Shown: positions 8,427 through 15,835 of the stretch, in pieces
How the letters are laid out: every line of letters begins with the position of its first letter
Numbering within the stretch: the stretch's first letter is position 1
Source of the DNA: Dehalococcoidia bacterium
GTDB lineage: Bacteria; Chloroflexota; Dehalococcoidia; Tepidiformales; Tepidiformaceae
DNA: 35,437 nucleotides
NCBI GenBank assembly: GCA_007118095.1
Contig: SKSF01000194.1
Coordinates: forward strand, 1 to 35,437
Direction of reading: 5' to 3'
Position numbers and translations under genes: made by a program
The notes under the pieces: model-generated
Seen by the model: the letters and a program-made list of their open reading frames with translations, nothing else
Told to the model about the DNA's origin: nothing
The model's database searches: none

Positions 8427-9293
8427 ATGCGGGAAGTGATACGGGACCATTGGGGACTTTTCGCGATGGGAGCCGGGTGCCTGATGCTCGCCATCGCGGC
8501 AGCGATCGCCCTGGGCCCGACGGATGTGACAACGCCGACGCCCGTGGCGACCCAGGAGTCTGAGCCGACGGCCACGCCGGCGAATGCTGATGACCAGACA
8601 GAGGCGCAGTATTACGTGGTCCCGGCAATTGCCCGCGATGTCCCCGGGCAGGCTCCACCACCACCGACTCCGACGCCAACACCGAGCCCGACGCCGATCC
8701 CGCCGACTCCGACACCCTCGCCGGCGCCAGGCGCCGGGACGATCTACGTGACCTTCGATGACGGGCCGCACCCGACGTGGACCCCGGCGATCCTTAACAC
8801 GCTGGCTGCGCATGGCGCGCGGGCAACGTTCTTCGTTGTGGGTCAGCAGGCGGTGCATTACCCGCGCCTGCTGCAATCGGCGGTCTCAGCGGGGCACACG
8901 ATCGGCAACCACAGCTACACGCACCGGGACCTCACGCAGTTGAGCGCCGGCGCCGTTTCGCACGAAATCGAGCAAACACAGTCGGCCATCGCGAACGCGA
9001 CAGGACGCACATCGACTTGCTTCCGACCGCCATACGGGCGGACGAACGCGGTGGTAGCCAACGAAGTCGGGGCGCGGGGGATGTCAATGGTGATGTGGGG
9101 GATTGATTCGGGGGACTGGACACAGCCGGCAGCGCAAACGATGGCCGACCACGTGGTCCGGAACGCACGGAACGGCTCGGTCGTGCTTATGCATGACGGT
9201 GGCGGGAACCGGGCGCAGACGGTCGCGGCTCTCGATATCATCCTTACGCAGCTCCGGTCACAGGGATACACGTTCGCGGCCCTGAACTGTTGA
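8427..9293 (+). CDS. Secreted or membrane-anchored NodB-type polysaccharide deacetylase
   Basis: A 288-residue protein of the carbohydrate esterase 4 group, which removes N- or O-acetyl groups from peptidoglycan or other polysaccharides outside the membrane. An N-terminal hydrophobic segment (about residues 9-28, LFAMGAGCLMLAIAAAIAL) acts as signal or anchor. Then comes a Thr/Pro linker containing AIARDVPGQAPPPPTPTPTP, then the NodB domain from about residue 105. Catalytic motifs are complete: TFDDGPH (D111, D112), HSYTH (H162, H166), RPPYG, DSGDW and LMHDGGG. The frame is open from 8349, but ATG 8427 (or GTG 8424) follows GGGAG at suitable spacing and puts the signal segment at the N-terminus. 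It is a paralogue of the next gene. The exact substrate is unknown. Confidence 0.9.
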   Translation: MREVIRDHWGLFAMGAGCLMLAIAAAIALGPTDVTTPTPVATQESEPTATPANADDQTEAQYYVVPAIARDVPGQAPPPPTPTPTPSPTPIPPTPTPSPAPGAGTIYVTFDDGPHPTWTPAILNTLAAHGARATFFVVGQQAVHYPRLLQSAVSAGHTIGNHSYTHRDLTQLSAGAVSHEIEQTQSAIANATGRTSTCFRPPYGRTNAVVANEVGARGMSMVMWGIDSGDWTQPAAQTMADHVVRNARNGSVVLMHDGGGNRAQTVAALDIILTQLRSQGYTFAALNC

Positions 9294-9305
9294 GCGGGTG
9301 TTCGT

Positions 9306-9344
9306 GCGACGTTTGCAGGGGAGGCTCACCCCTGCAAACGTCGC
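9306..9344 (+). terminator. Perfect 16-bp hairpin between the two deacetylase genes
   Basis: GCGACGTTTGCAGGGG pairs perfectly with CCCCTGCAAACGTCGC around the loop AGGCTCA, starting 13 bases after the upstream stop. There is no U-tract. The hairpin would stop or process the upstream transcript, and it falls inside the open-frame extension of the next gene, supporting the later start for that gene. Confidence 0.65.
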
Positions 9345-9387
9345 AAGCGGACTGTTGAACCGGGAACCTGATGCTACGGTGGCCGAC

Positions 9388-11124
9388 ATGAAACGTATGG
9401 TCAGCGTAGCTGCAACGTTCGCCGCCGGGCTGGGGCTTGTCGCCTTTGCAATTGCCGCCACGGGCTCACCGCAATCCGCGGGTATTGAGCCGATCCAACC
9501 GCCGTCACCGGTGGAAGTGGAGCTGGACGACGGCGACGTCTGCACCCCGTATGCGGGACCGGCCGCGGAAGTTGAAGGGAAGCCGGTCACATTCGAATGT
9601 GCGTCGGGCGGGATGCTGGCAGGCGAAATCGACCGCTCGGGCGTGCCGTGGACGGTCCAGTTCGACCCTGGTGACGGTGCCGGGGTGCTGCAGGTGCGCG
9701 ACATAGCCGACACTCGATCGTTCCAGGGGCAAACGGCCGAGATTGGTGCACCGGTGGACGGTGAACCGACCGGAGCGCTCTTCGGTGTGCAGATGGAACG
9801 GGTTGAGGGTGCTCACCTGGTCACCTGGGACTTTGGGGATGGGGGAATGCCGTCGTACCGGGTGAGGTATGCGCGAGTGCCTGCCCAGGAACCCGGGACG
9901 GGGGACCCGGTGGACGTCCAGGGCGAGACGATGCTGGGCGTGGAGTTCTTCCCGGCGCGGCGCGGGCTGATGACTGACGATGGTATCGAAGAAATATACC
10001 CGGGCCCGGCACGCCTTCCCGCCGATGATAACGACAACATCCACGAGGCAGTCCTTCTTGGCGATTTCGAAGCGGAAATGACGTGGTACCTGGGGATGGA
10101 GGTGATGTCCGGGTTCGAGGTGACTGTGCTCGATGACCCGGCGCGACTGGTTCTGAGGGTATACGACCCTGTGCCAGCGGTAGCGGAGCAGCCTGAGCTG
10201 GGTATCGGGGACGAGGGAGAAGCGGTCGAGGTGCTGGAGCAGCTCCTGCTTGAGCGGGGCTATTTTCTCGACCAGGACCGGAGCGGCAGCTTCGGCGAAC
10301 CGCAGCGTCGCGCTGTGGTGGCATTCCAGGAAGCGCGCGGCCTGGTGCCCAACGGTGTCGCAGGGCCGGAAACGTGGGCAGAGCTTGCGGGCGCGCCACC
10401 ACAGGCTGCCGCAACCGGGAGCGTAAGTTACACGATCCCGGGGATTGCGCGGAACGTCCCGGGCCAGGCGCCGCCGCCTCCGACACCAACGCCCACTCCG
10501 AGTCCCACCCCGAGCCCGACGCCGGCGCCACAGCCGACACCGACCCCTACGCCGCCACCGGCTGCGGGGACGATCTACCTGACGTTTGACGACGGGCCAC
10601 ATGCTACGTGGACACCAGCAATTCTCGACACGCTGGCGCAGCACGGTGCACAGGGAACCTTTTTCGTCGTCGGACAGGAGGTTCAGCGTCACCCCGGCAT
10701 CCTGGTGCGGACGGTGAACGAGGGGCATGCGGTCGGAAACCACAGTTTTAGCCACGCGGACCTGACGGGCCTCGGCCGGGAGGCGTTCTTCAATGAAGTG
10801 CAGGGGACGCAACAGGTCATCCAGCAGACCGTGGGAGTGACGCCGACGTGCCTTCGGCCGCCGTATGGACGCGTGGATGCGACGGTGACCGCCCGGGCCG
10901 CCGAACTCGGCTTGAGCATCGAGCTCTGGGATATCGACACGCATGACTGGCGGCTGCCGGGGGCGCAGGTCATCGCCAACCATGTTATCGAGAACGCATA
11001 CGACGGCGCGGTGGTCCTGATGCACGACGGCAGCGGCAACCGGAGCCAGACTGCAGCGGCGCTTGAGACCATCCTGGCGCAGCTCGGCGGAGCGGGTTAC
11101 ACGTTCGGTGCGATGGACTGCTGA
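9388..11124 (+). CDS. Secreted polysaccharide deacetylase with AMIN-like and peptidoglycan-binding domains
   Basis: A 578-residue secreted enzyme. It has a signal peptide (residues 1-27, MKRMVSVAATFAAGLGLVAF). A beta-rich region at about 130-260 resembles AMIN-like domains of cell-wall lipoproteins (GALFGVQMERVEGAHLVTWD through FEVTVLDDPARLVLRVYDP). A peptidoglycan-binding domain of the PG_binding_1 type follows at about 270-335 (LGIGDEGEAVEVLEQLLLER, VVAFQEARGLVPNGVAGPET), then the IPGIARNVPGQAPPPP linker and Pro/Thr repeats. The C-terminal NodB domain has TFDDGPH (D401, D402), HSFSH, RPPYG, DTHDW and LMHDGSG. The domain order points to cell-wall peptidoglycan deacetylation. The frame opens at 9298 but would encode the upstream hairpin; ATG 9388 starts the signal peptide, although its ribosome binding site is weak. 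Confidence 0.9.
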   Translation: MKRMVSVAATFAAGLGLVAFAIAATGSPQSAGIEPIQPPSPVEVELDDGDVCTPYAGPAAEVEGKPVTFECASGGMLAGEIDRSGVPWTVQFDPGDGAGVLQVRDIADTRSFQGQTAEIGAPVDGEPTGALFGVQMERVEGAHLVTWDFGDGGMPSYRVRYARVPAQEPGTGDPVDVQGETMLGVEFFPARRGLMTDDGIEEIYPGPARLPADDNDNIHEAVLLGDFEAEMTWYLGMEVMSGFEVTVLDDPARLVLRVYDPVPAVAEQPELGIGDEGEAVEVLEQLLLERGYFLDQDRSGSFGEPQRRAVVAFQEARGLVPNGVAGPETWAELAGAPPQAAATGSVSYTIPGIARNVPGQAPPPPTPTPTPSPTPSPTPAPQPTPTPTPPPAAGTIYLTFDDGPHATWTPAILDTLAQHGAQGTFFVVGQEVQRHPGILVRTVNEGHAVGNHSFSHADLTGLGREAFFNEVQGTQQVIQQTVGVTPTCLRPPYGRVDATVTARAAELGLSIELWDIDTHDWRLPGAQVIANHVIENAYDGAVVLMHDGSGNRSQTAAALETILAQLGGAGYTFGAMDC

Positions 11125-11135
11125 GCGCCATTGTT

Positions 11136-11165
11136 TTGCGGCGCGTGAACGGTATCACGTAGGAT
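11136..11165 (+). promoter_or_regulatory. Weak candidate promoter for the metallo-hydrolase gene
   Basis: TTGCGG (11136-11141) is followed after 18 bases by TAGGAT (11160-11165), 74 bases before the ATG at 11240. The match to the housekeeping consensus is partial (3/6 and 4/6). Confidence 0.3.
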
Positions 11166-11239
11166 GAAGTGCGCCGGGGGAGCCCGGCCTGCCGCCAAAC
11201 CCGGGACGGGACGGCGAGCCTTCAGACCGGGGTTACCGG

Positions 11240-12283
11240 ATGACAGAGGTCCTTGAAGGCGTCTACCAGTTATTGACGCCTTTTCCGCAGTACACGATCG
11301 AGGAAGCGCAGAAGCTCCGGAAGGAGCTGGAAGAGAAGCCGCGCGTAACGAAGGGGCTGCCCTATGTGATGCCCTACCTCATCAAGCGCGGCGGCGAGAC
11401 GGTACTTATTGACTGCGGATGGAATACGGACGACGCGTACAAGGCGCTGGAAGACGGTATGCGCGAGTACGGTTCGCACCCGTCCGAGATCACGAAGCTG
11501 GTCATCACCCATGTGCACCCGGACCACTACGGGATGGCCGGGAAGCTGAAGCAGCTTTCGAGCTGCGAGGTCGTGATCCACGAGCGCGACGCCGAGGTCA
11601 TCAAGGACCGGTACCTGGCGCCGAAGCAGCTCACGGCGGGCATGGAAAAGTTCATGGAGATGCACGGCGTGCCGGAGATGAGCGCGCCCTCGATGTCGCA
11701 GGGCTCCATGGGCATGCTCGACAAGGTGGCGGCGGTGCCACCGGACCGTTCGGTGCGCGGTGGCGAGGTGGTAAAAGCCGGGGACTTTGAGTTCGAGTTG
11801 ATCTGGACGCCAGGGCACTCGCCGGGGCACCTGTGCATCTACGAGCCGAACCGGAAGATCCTGTTCACAGGTGACCACATCCTGCCAACCATCACGCCGA
11901 ACGTGTCTATCCATGCGCAGACGCACGGGAGCCCCCTCGGCGATTACATGCGGTCGCTCGATGTTGTCGAGAACCTGGACGCGGACTATGTCCTGCCGGC
12001 GCACGAGTTCGATGTGAAGGTGCTGAAGCAACGCATCACGGAGATCCATGACCATCACAAGGCGCGGCTCGACGAGATGCTGCGCTGCGTCGACAAGGGC
12101 GGCTCGACGGCGTGGGACGTCGCCGGGCGCGTGCAGTGGGCAACCGGGAAGCTCGAGGATTTCGAGCCCTGGATGCAGCGAGCGGCTGTCGGCGAGACGC
12201 TGGCCCACCTGGAATACATGTTTGAACTGGGGCAGCTCGCGAAGGTAATGCGCGGCGAGCACCAGTACTGGATCCCGGCGTAG
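11240..12283 (+). CDS. Metallo-beta-lactamase-fold hydrolase
   Basis: A 347-residue MBL-fold protein. The zinc motif THVHPDHYGMAG supplies H91, H93, D95 and H96. Further ligands are in TPGHSPGHLCIY, FTGDHILP and the C-terminal VLPAHEFDV. The segment TNDAYKAL-like before the core and the all-alpha tail (ITEIHDHHKARLDEMLRCVDKG, then VGETLAHLEYMFELGQL) resemble the winged-helix-like C-terminal domain of the LACTB2/hydroxyacylglutathione-hydrolase-like branch. Substrates in this branch include thioesters, lactones and nucleic acids, so the reaction cannot be fixed. There is no signal peptide, so it is cytosolic. ATG 11240 has only a weak upstream purine stretch. It stands alone on the plus strand and converges on the next gene. 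Confidence 0.87.
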   Translation: MTEVLEGVYQLLTPFPQYTIEEAQKLRKELEEKPRVTKGLPYVMPYLIKRGGETVLIDCGWNTDDAYKALEDGMREYGSHPSEITKLVITHVHPDHYGMAGKLKQLSSCEVVIHERDAEVIKDRYLAPKQLTAGMEKFMEMHGVPEMSAPSMSQGSMGMLDKVAAVPPDRSVRGGEVVKAGDFEFELIWTPGHSPGHLCIYEPNRKILFTGDHILPTITPNVSIHAQTHGSPLGDYMRSLDVVENLDADYVLPAHEFDVKVLKQRITEIHDHHKARLDEMLRCVDKGGSTAWDVAGRVQWATGKLEDFEPWMQRAAVGETLAHLEYMFELGQLAKVMRGEHQYWIPA

Positions 12284-12336
12284 GGACTTAGCTGAGGACC
12301 CGGATTGGCAGCACCCCGGGGTTTGTCGTTGGCCAC

Positions 12337-12825
12337 TTATGGGACGGCCGGTGATGGTTCGTCGTGACCTTCGCCGGGGCCGTGTGCACGGCCGTGGAGG
12401 GTCTGGGGCCGGAGTCGCCAGGCTATGCGGCCAAGGCGCTGGAAGCGGGATTCGAGTTCCTGTTGGGCCCACGCGGGAGCGTCAGCGAGCCGGTCGCCGA
12501 GGTCCACGGCAAAGGACATCGCTTCGGCGGGATCGTCGATGATCTCGAATGCGCCGTTGCCCGATACGCTGGCCCATTCCCAGGGGCCCGTTTCGACTGT
12601 GCTGTCGATCTGGAATCCGACGTGCGGGTTTTCGCCGGCCATCCGGGTTTTCCGCCCGGGGGTGGTGAACCCGTTGAGGGCGTTGTCTTTCCAGACGTAG
12701 AAAACGGGGACGACGAAGACTTCACCGCCTGCCTGGAACGCGAGACGGACGATGCGCTCGCTCGCGAGGACGATGTGCGTCTCTTCGGGGGTCAGGTCGC
12801 GGAACCCCATGTCCGTATGATGCAC
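12337..12825 (-). CDS. Pyridoxamine 5'-phosphate oxidase-like (PPOX class) FMN-binding protein
   Basis: A 162-residue split-barrel flavin-type protein. MGFRDLTPEETHIVLASERIVRLAFQ leads into VFVVPVFYVWKDNALNGFTTPGRKTRMAGENPHVGFQIDS, the usual PPOX barrel with the TPGRKTRM segment in the FMN/F420-phosphate-binding position. WASVSGNGAFEIIDDPAEA is the next conserved strand-turn. Members include F420- or FMN-dependent reductases, heme-degrading proteins and stress proteins; the exact function is unknown. The C-terminal 25 residues are low-complexity and His/Pro-rich. Start choice is uncertain: GTG 12825 opens the frame and ATG 12810 begins MGFRD; neither has a strong ribosome binding site. Confidence 0.83.
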   Translation of the reverse strand: MHHTDMGFRDLTPEETHIVLASERIVRLAFQAGGEVFVVPVFYVWKDNALNGFTTPGRKTRMAGENPHVGFQIDSTVETGPWEWASVSGNGAFEIIDDPAEAMSFAVDLGDRLADAPAWAQQELESRFQRLGRIAWRLRPQTLHGRAHGPGEGHDEPSPAVP

Positions 12826-12858
12826 GAATGCGCCGTAGCAGGCCCACGGAGGTTATCG

Positions 12859-12944
12859 AACGGGGCGGTGGCCACCTCCCGGGAATAGCGGCGGGGCAGT
12901 CACTCGAGAAACTCGTCCAGAAGGCGGCGGCATCCCGCCCCGTT
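12859..12944 (-). other. Intergenic region bounded by a 10-bp inverted repeat, possible structured leader
   Basis: AACGGGGCGG (12859-12868) is complementary to CCGCCCCGTT (12935-12944). The 66 bases between contain smaller dyads such as GGTGGCCACC. The element lies upstream of the PPOX gene start on the minus strand, in a 199-base gap. It may be a structured 5' leader, or chance in GC-rich DNA. It matches no RNA family I recognise. Confidence 0.25.
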
Positions 12945-12990
12945 ATCAAGTGAACGATCGGGCGCTGTCTTTGGATTTATGTAACCAACA

Positions 12991-13015
12991 GCCCTTTACG
13001 CTGCCGCACAAGGGC
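12991..13015 (-). terminator. Weak hairpin after the Gmad2-domain gene
   Basis: AAGGGC and GCCCTT form a 6-bp stem with a 13-base loop just beyond the stop of the minus-strand gene, and a moderately AT-rich stretch follows. The stem is short, so this is a tentative terminator. Confidence 0.3.
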
Positions 13016-13024
13016 CGGGAAAGA

Positions 13025-13639
13025 TCAGGGCCTGCGGTAGCCGGAAACGGCGGCGAATGTGGTGGAGGCGAGGAGCAGCATTGCCAGGACCAGCACCACC
13101 AGCAGCGGGAAGAAGGTGCTCGCCTGGTCCAGGATCCCCGTACCCGTCTCGGGCGGGCCGGGAGTTGCCGCGGGAGTCGGCTCGACCTCGTCGGCGACGA
13201 GCGTGACTTCGACCTGGACGACGTTCACTGGCGACCCATCCTGGGCTGATTCTTCGAATACGCGAAGGCAGCCGGGGCCGGTTCCGGGCACGTCGAACTC
13301 AAGCGTGGTCGCGTAGGGCGCCAGGGCCGGCCCCGCTTCGGCAGCCGTCGTGAAGGTATCGACGAGTTCGTCGCCCTGTGCATCGAACAGGGTGAGGCGG
13401 ACGTTCGCTTCGAAGACGCGCGCCTGGCCCTCTACGGCCATCGGCGACGTCACTTCATCGCCATCGACAGGGGTATCGACGATGACATTCGGATCATCGG
13501 CGTCGACCGGGTCAGGGTTTTCGGGGCAGACTCCGCCCTGTGCAGTCGCGGGTGAGGCCATCAACGCCATTGCAGCGGCAAAGACGATGGCCGCCAACAA
13601 CGCGGCCGCGAGCGAGAAGCCTATCCGTGGCACAGACAT
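13025..13639 (-). CDS. Secreted Gmad2 immunoglobulin-like surface protein with C-terminal anchor
   Basis: A 204-residue exported protein. It has a signal peptide (residues 1-34, ending SPATAQGG). An Ig-like Gmad2 domain covers about 50-152 (NVIVDTPVDGDEVTSPMAVE, VRLTLFDAQGDEL, TLEFDVPGTGPGCLRVFEES, NVVQVEVTL). A Pro/Thr/Glu spacer leads to the motif PPETGTG, then a membrane helix (FFPLLVVLVLAMLLLASTTF) and the tail GYRRP. This tripartite end resembles a variant sortase sorting signal, and the same pattern ends the surface protein at 34343. ATG 13639 has GAGG about 8 bases upstream. Gmad2 domains are linked to sporulation-like or cell-surface proteins in other bacteria. The specific role is unknown. 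Confidence 0.83.
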   Translation of the reverse strand: MSVPRIGFSLAAALLAAIVFAAAMALMASPATAQGGVCPENPDPVDADDPNVIVDTPVDGDEVTSPMAVEGQARVFEANVRLTLFDAQGDELVDTFTTAAEAGPALAPYATTLEFDVPGTGPGCLRVFEESAQDGSPVNVVQVEVTLVADEVEPTPAATPGPPETGTGILDQASTFFPLLVVLVLAMLLLASTTFAAVSGYRRP

Positions 13640-13748
13640 CGTGGAGCCTCACTTTTAGGTGGCGAAACGGGAACACCACCTTTCCCCACTGAGCGTGCAC
13701 CGGGAAAGACGCCTTGACAACCCCCAACGGACGGAATTTGCGGAGCTG

Positions 13749-14393
13749 TTATGGCCTGCCGCCCGGGGACGACGCCGTTCGACGGATCACGAGGGCTGCC
13801 ACGAGCAGGCCGGCGCCAAGGAGCACCAGGGTACCGGCAATGACAAGAAACAGGGTGGTGTCCTCCCCGGTACCGTCGCCATCATCCGCGCCGGACGCCT
13901 CATCACCGGGCGCATCGCTGGCTCCCCGGGCGTCGGCGACGGCGGCGGGATCGAGCGAGAAGAAGGCATCGGAGATTTCGCCTGTGAGCGCTGCATCTAT
14001 CCCGGATTCGAGGGCGAGGACCAGGTTGTTGTTCCAGTACAGGGTGTAGCCGTCGAAGGCACCGGTCGGCGTGTGCGGCTGCGGTGACTGGCCGCTGACG
14101 GCTTCCCAGTCGGCTGCGAGCGCCTGGTGGTCGCTGTAGATGATGTGGATGGTGTGGGCCGAGCCGGCTTCGCCGGTAACCGTCATCGCGATGCCATCGA
14201 CGGCCAGGGCTTCAGCTGTGAAGGGTTCGTCGTCGACCGAGACATCGAATCCGCGCGCTTCGAGCTCGTCCTCAAGGCTACCCGCTGCGGCGACCGGAGC
14301 AGGCGCCAGCACGGCGGGAAGAACTGCAACGAGCAGCGCTGCAATGATGAGAGCGCTTCGCCCGGGTCGTGGGCACCTGCGCAAACGAGCCAC
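13749..14393 (-). CDS. Exported single-anchor protein of unknown function
   Basis: A 214-residue protein. A basic N-terminus (ARLRRCPRPGR) and a hydrophobic stretch (SALIIAALLVAVLPAVLAPA) form a signal peptide. An ectodomain of about 110 residues follows (LEDELEARGFDVSVDDEPFT to LTGEISDAFFSL), then an acidic Gly/Asp/Ala spacer, a C-terminal helix (LFLVIAGTLVLLGAGLLVAA) and RR. I recognise no domain. GTG 14393 is preceded by AAAGGAGG at 6-base spacing, which decides the start over the frame opening at 14444. Unlike its neighbour it lacks PPxTG, but the spacer-helix-basic end still suggests a membrane-anchored surface protein. It is followed by the Gmad2 gene on the same strand. Confidence 0.72.
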   Translation of the reverse strand: MARLRRCPRPGRSALIIAALLVAVLPAVLAPAPVAAAGSLEDELEARGFDVSVDDEPFTAEALAVDGIAMTVTGEAGSAHTIHIIYSDHQALAADWEAVSGQSPQPHTPTGAFDGYTLYWNNNLVLALESGIDAALTGEISDAFFSLDPAAVADARGASDAPGDEASGADDGDGTGEDTTLFLVIAGTLVLLGAGLLVAALVIRRTASSPGGRP

Positions 14394-14516
14394 GTGTCCC
14401 TCCTTTGTGACGGGAAGCACCAGTGCTGCGTGGGAGCGCGGCATTACGGTGCCACCAGAAAGGGATACAGTGGCGGCGCGCCAGCGTCCATTTGACGGGG
14501 GATTGACCGGGGGGCG

Positions 14517-15752
14517 TCAGCTCCCGGCCGGGCCGGTAATGGTGATGGGCATCCCCAGGGCACCCTGGCCGAGCGTCATCGCGAGCTGGTCGGTCTTCCA
14601 GGCCATGACGTTGCCGCCGATGAGATCGCGGACCATACGCTCCATGGGGCGCTTCTTCACGTAGGCGTGGGCACCACACACCTTCATCGATTCAACAGCG
14701 ATTTCTTCGCCCATGCGCCGGAGGTGGTAGACGGTACGCGTGACCTTGCGGGTGAACTCGTGCTGGCTGGGAAACGTTTCATCAAGCGAGCGCACCATGT
14801 CGTAGAGGATGACGCGGCCCGTGCCGAGCCAGTGGTCCATATAGCCGATGTCGACCTGTGCCCAGCCTTCTTCGGATCGGAAGCCGGGCGTGACAGCGCC
14901 GCTGAGACCGGGCCCGGCGAGGTACCCGTGGCGTTCGCCAACGTAGTCAACGGTGAAGTCGAATGCGGCCTGTGCGTTGCCCAGCCAGATGGCGAGGATC
15001 CCCAGTGCCCCGCGGGCGCGGTCTTGCATGATGCCGCCCTGGCCACCTTCGGCCTGGAAGACGGCGCGAAGGACAGCCATGGGGATGACGGCGGCCTGGC
15101 TGCGGGGGATGCGCAGGTCTTCACAGACGATATCGTGACTGGCGGTGCCCCGGAGGCCCATGCCATCCCAGTTACCCATGATGTTGAGCCCGGGCGTGCC
15201 CTTCTCAGGCAGACAGAGGGCGAGGTCCGGCTCGGCGTCTTCGCCACGGGGCACGCGGCCACCAACGATGACGTACTTCGCCGCGTCGCTGCCGGAGGCG
15301 AAGCCGCTCTTGCCGTTGATGACCAGGTCTTCGCCATCCTCCTGGATGGTGTAGCCAGCAGTGCGGTTATCGAGGTCCCCCGTGGGGACCGAGGCGGGCC
15401 CGCAGAGCAGCGCGCCGTTCTTCGTGACGTCCTGCACAACTTCCTGGCCACGGGCGAACATGGGGATGTTGCTGAGCAGCTCCGCGCCGAGGAGGTGCAT
15501 GTTGAGCGCGACGGCGGTTGAGGGGTCGCCGTAGGCGATTTCTTCGATGATGCGGATATGGGCTTCGGCGCCGATGCCGAGACCGCCGACGGACGTGGGG
15601 AGGGCCATACCCGGGATGCCGAGCTGCTGGAGGTCGGCGATGTTTTCGTGCGGGAACGAGCCTTCGCGGTCGTAGTGTTCGGCGCGGGCCGTGAAGGTTT
15701 CCCGGGCGAGGGTCCTGACCTTTTCGACGAGTTCAGCTTCCCATTGTTCCAT
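14517..15752 (-). CDS. Acyl-CoA dehydrogenase-like flavoprotein lacking the usual catalytic Glu motif
   Basis: A 411-residue protein of the acyl-CoA dehydrogenase superfamily. It has an N-terminal helical domain (AHIRIIEEIAYGDPSTAVAL), a middle beta domain (LDNRTAGYTIQEDGEDLVIN, GKSGFASGSDAAKYVIVGG, MGLRGTASHDIVCEDLRIP) and a C-terminal helical FAD domain. The family usually ends in GGYGYxxxxPxERxxRD followed by a YEGT-like catalytic Glu. Here CGAHAYVKKRPMERMVRD is followed by LIGGNVMAWKTDQLAMTLGQ, with no Glu in the expected place. It may instead be a flavin monooxygenase, nitro-compound oxidase or other ACAD-fold enzyme. ATG 15752 has AGGGG 8 bases upstream. Genes on both sides are on the same strand. 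Confidence 0.83.
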   Translation of the reverse strand: MEQWEAELVEKVRTLARETFTARAEHYDREGSFPHENIADLQQLGIPGMALPTSVGGLGIGAEAHIRIIEEIAYGDPSTAVALNMHLLGAELLSNIPMFARGQEVVQDVTKNGALLCGPASVPTGDLDNRTAGYTIQEDGEDLVINGKSGFASGSDAAKYVIVGGRVPRGEDAEPDLALCLPEKGTPGLNIMGNWDGMGLRGTASHDIVCEDLRIPRSQAAVIPMAVLRAVFQAEGGQGGIMQDRARGALGILAIWLGNAQAAFDFTVDYVGERHGYLAGPGLSGAVTPGFRSEEGWAQVDIGYMDHWLGTGRVILYDMVRSLDETFPSQHEFTRKVTRTVYHLRRMGEEIAVESMKVCGAHAYVKKRPMERMVRDLIGGNVMAWKTDQLAMTLGQGALGMPITITGPAGS

Positions 15753-15835
15753 TGCGTGCCCCTGTGGTTCTCGAATGTTGTTCGAGCTTAGCCGGAAGCG
15801 AAGGATTCGCATACCCCGGCCCCCGGAAAACGAGG

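Noticed and set aside
8650-8735. Short-unit repeats in the deacetylase gene as a CRISPR-like array
   Set aside because: They are in-frame codons for a Pro/Thr linker with no spacer structure.
9505-11025. 506-codon minus-strand frame opposite the second deacetylase
   Set aside because: Shadow; Arg/His-rich sequence with no domain.
11270-12472. 400-codon minus-strand frame opposite the metallo-hydrolase
   Set aside because: Shadow of the MBL gene, which has complete zinc motifs.
12859-12944. tRNA or known riboswitch
   Set aside because: There is no cloverleaf, anticodon arm or recognised riboswitch core; only an outer 10-bp repeat and small dyads.
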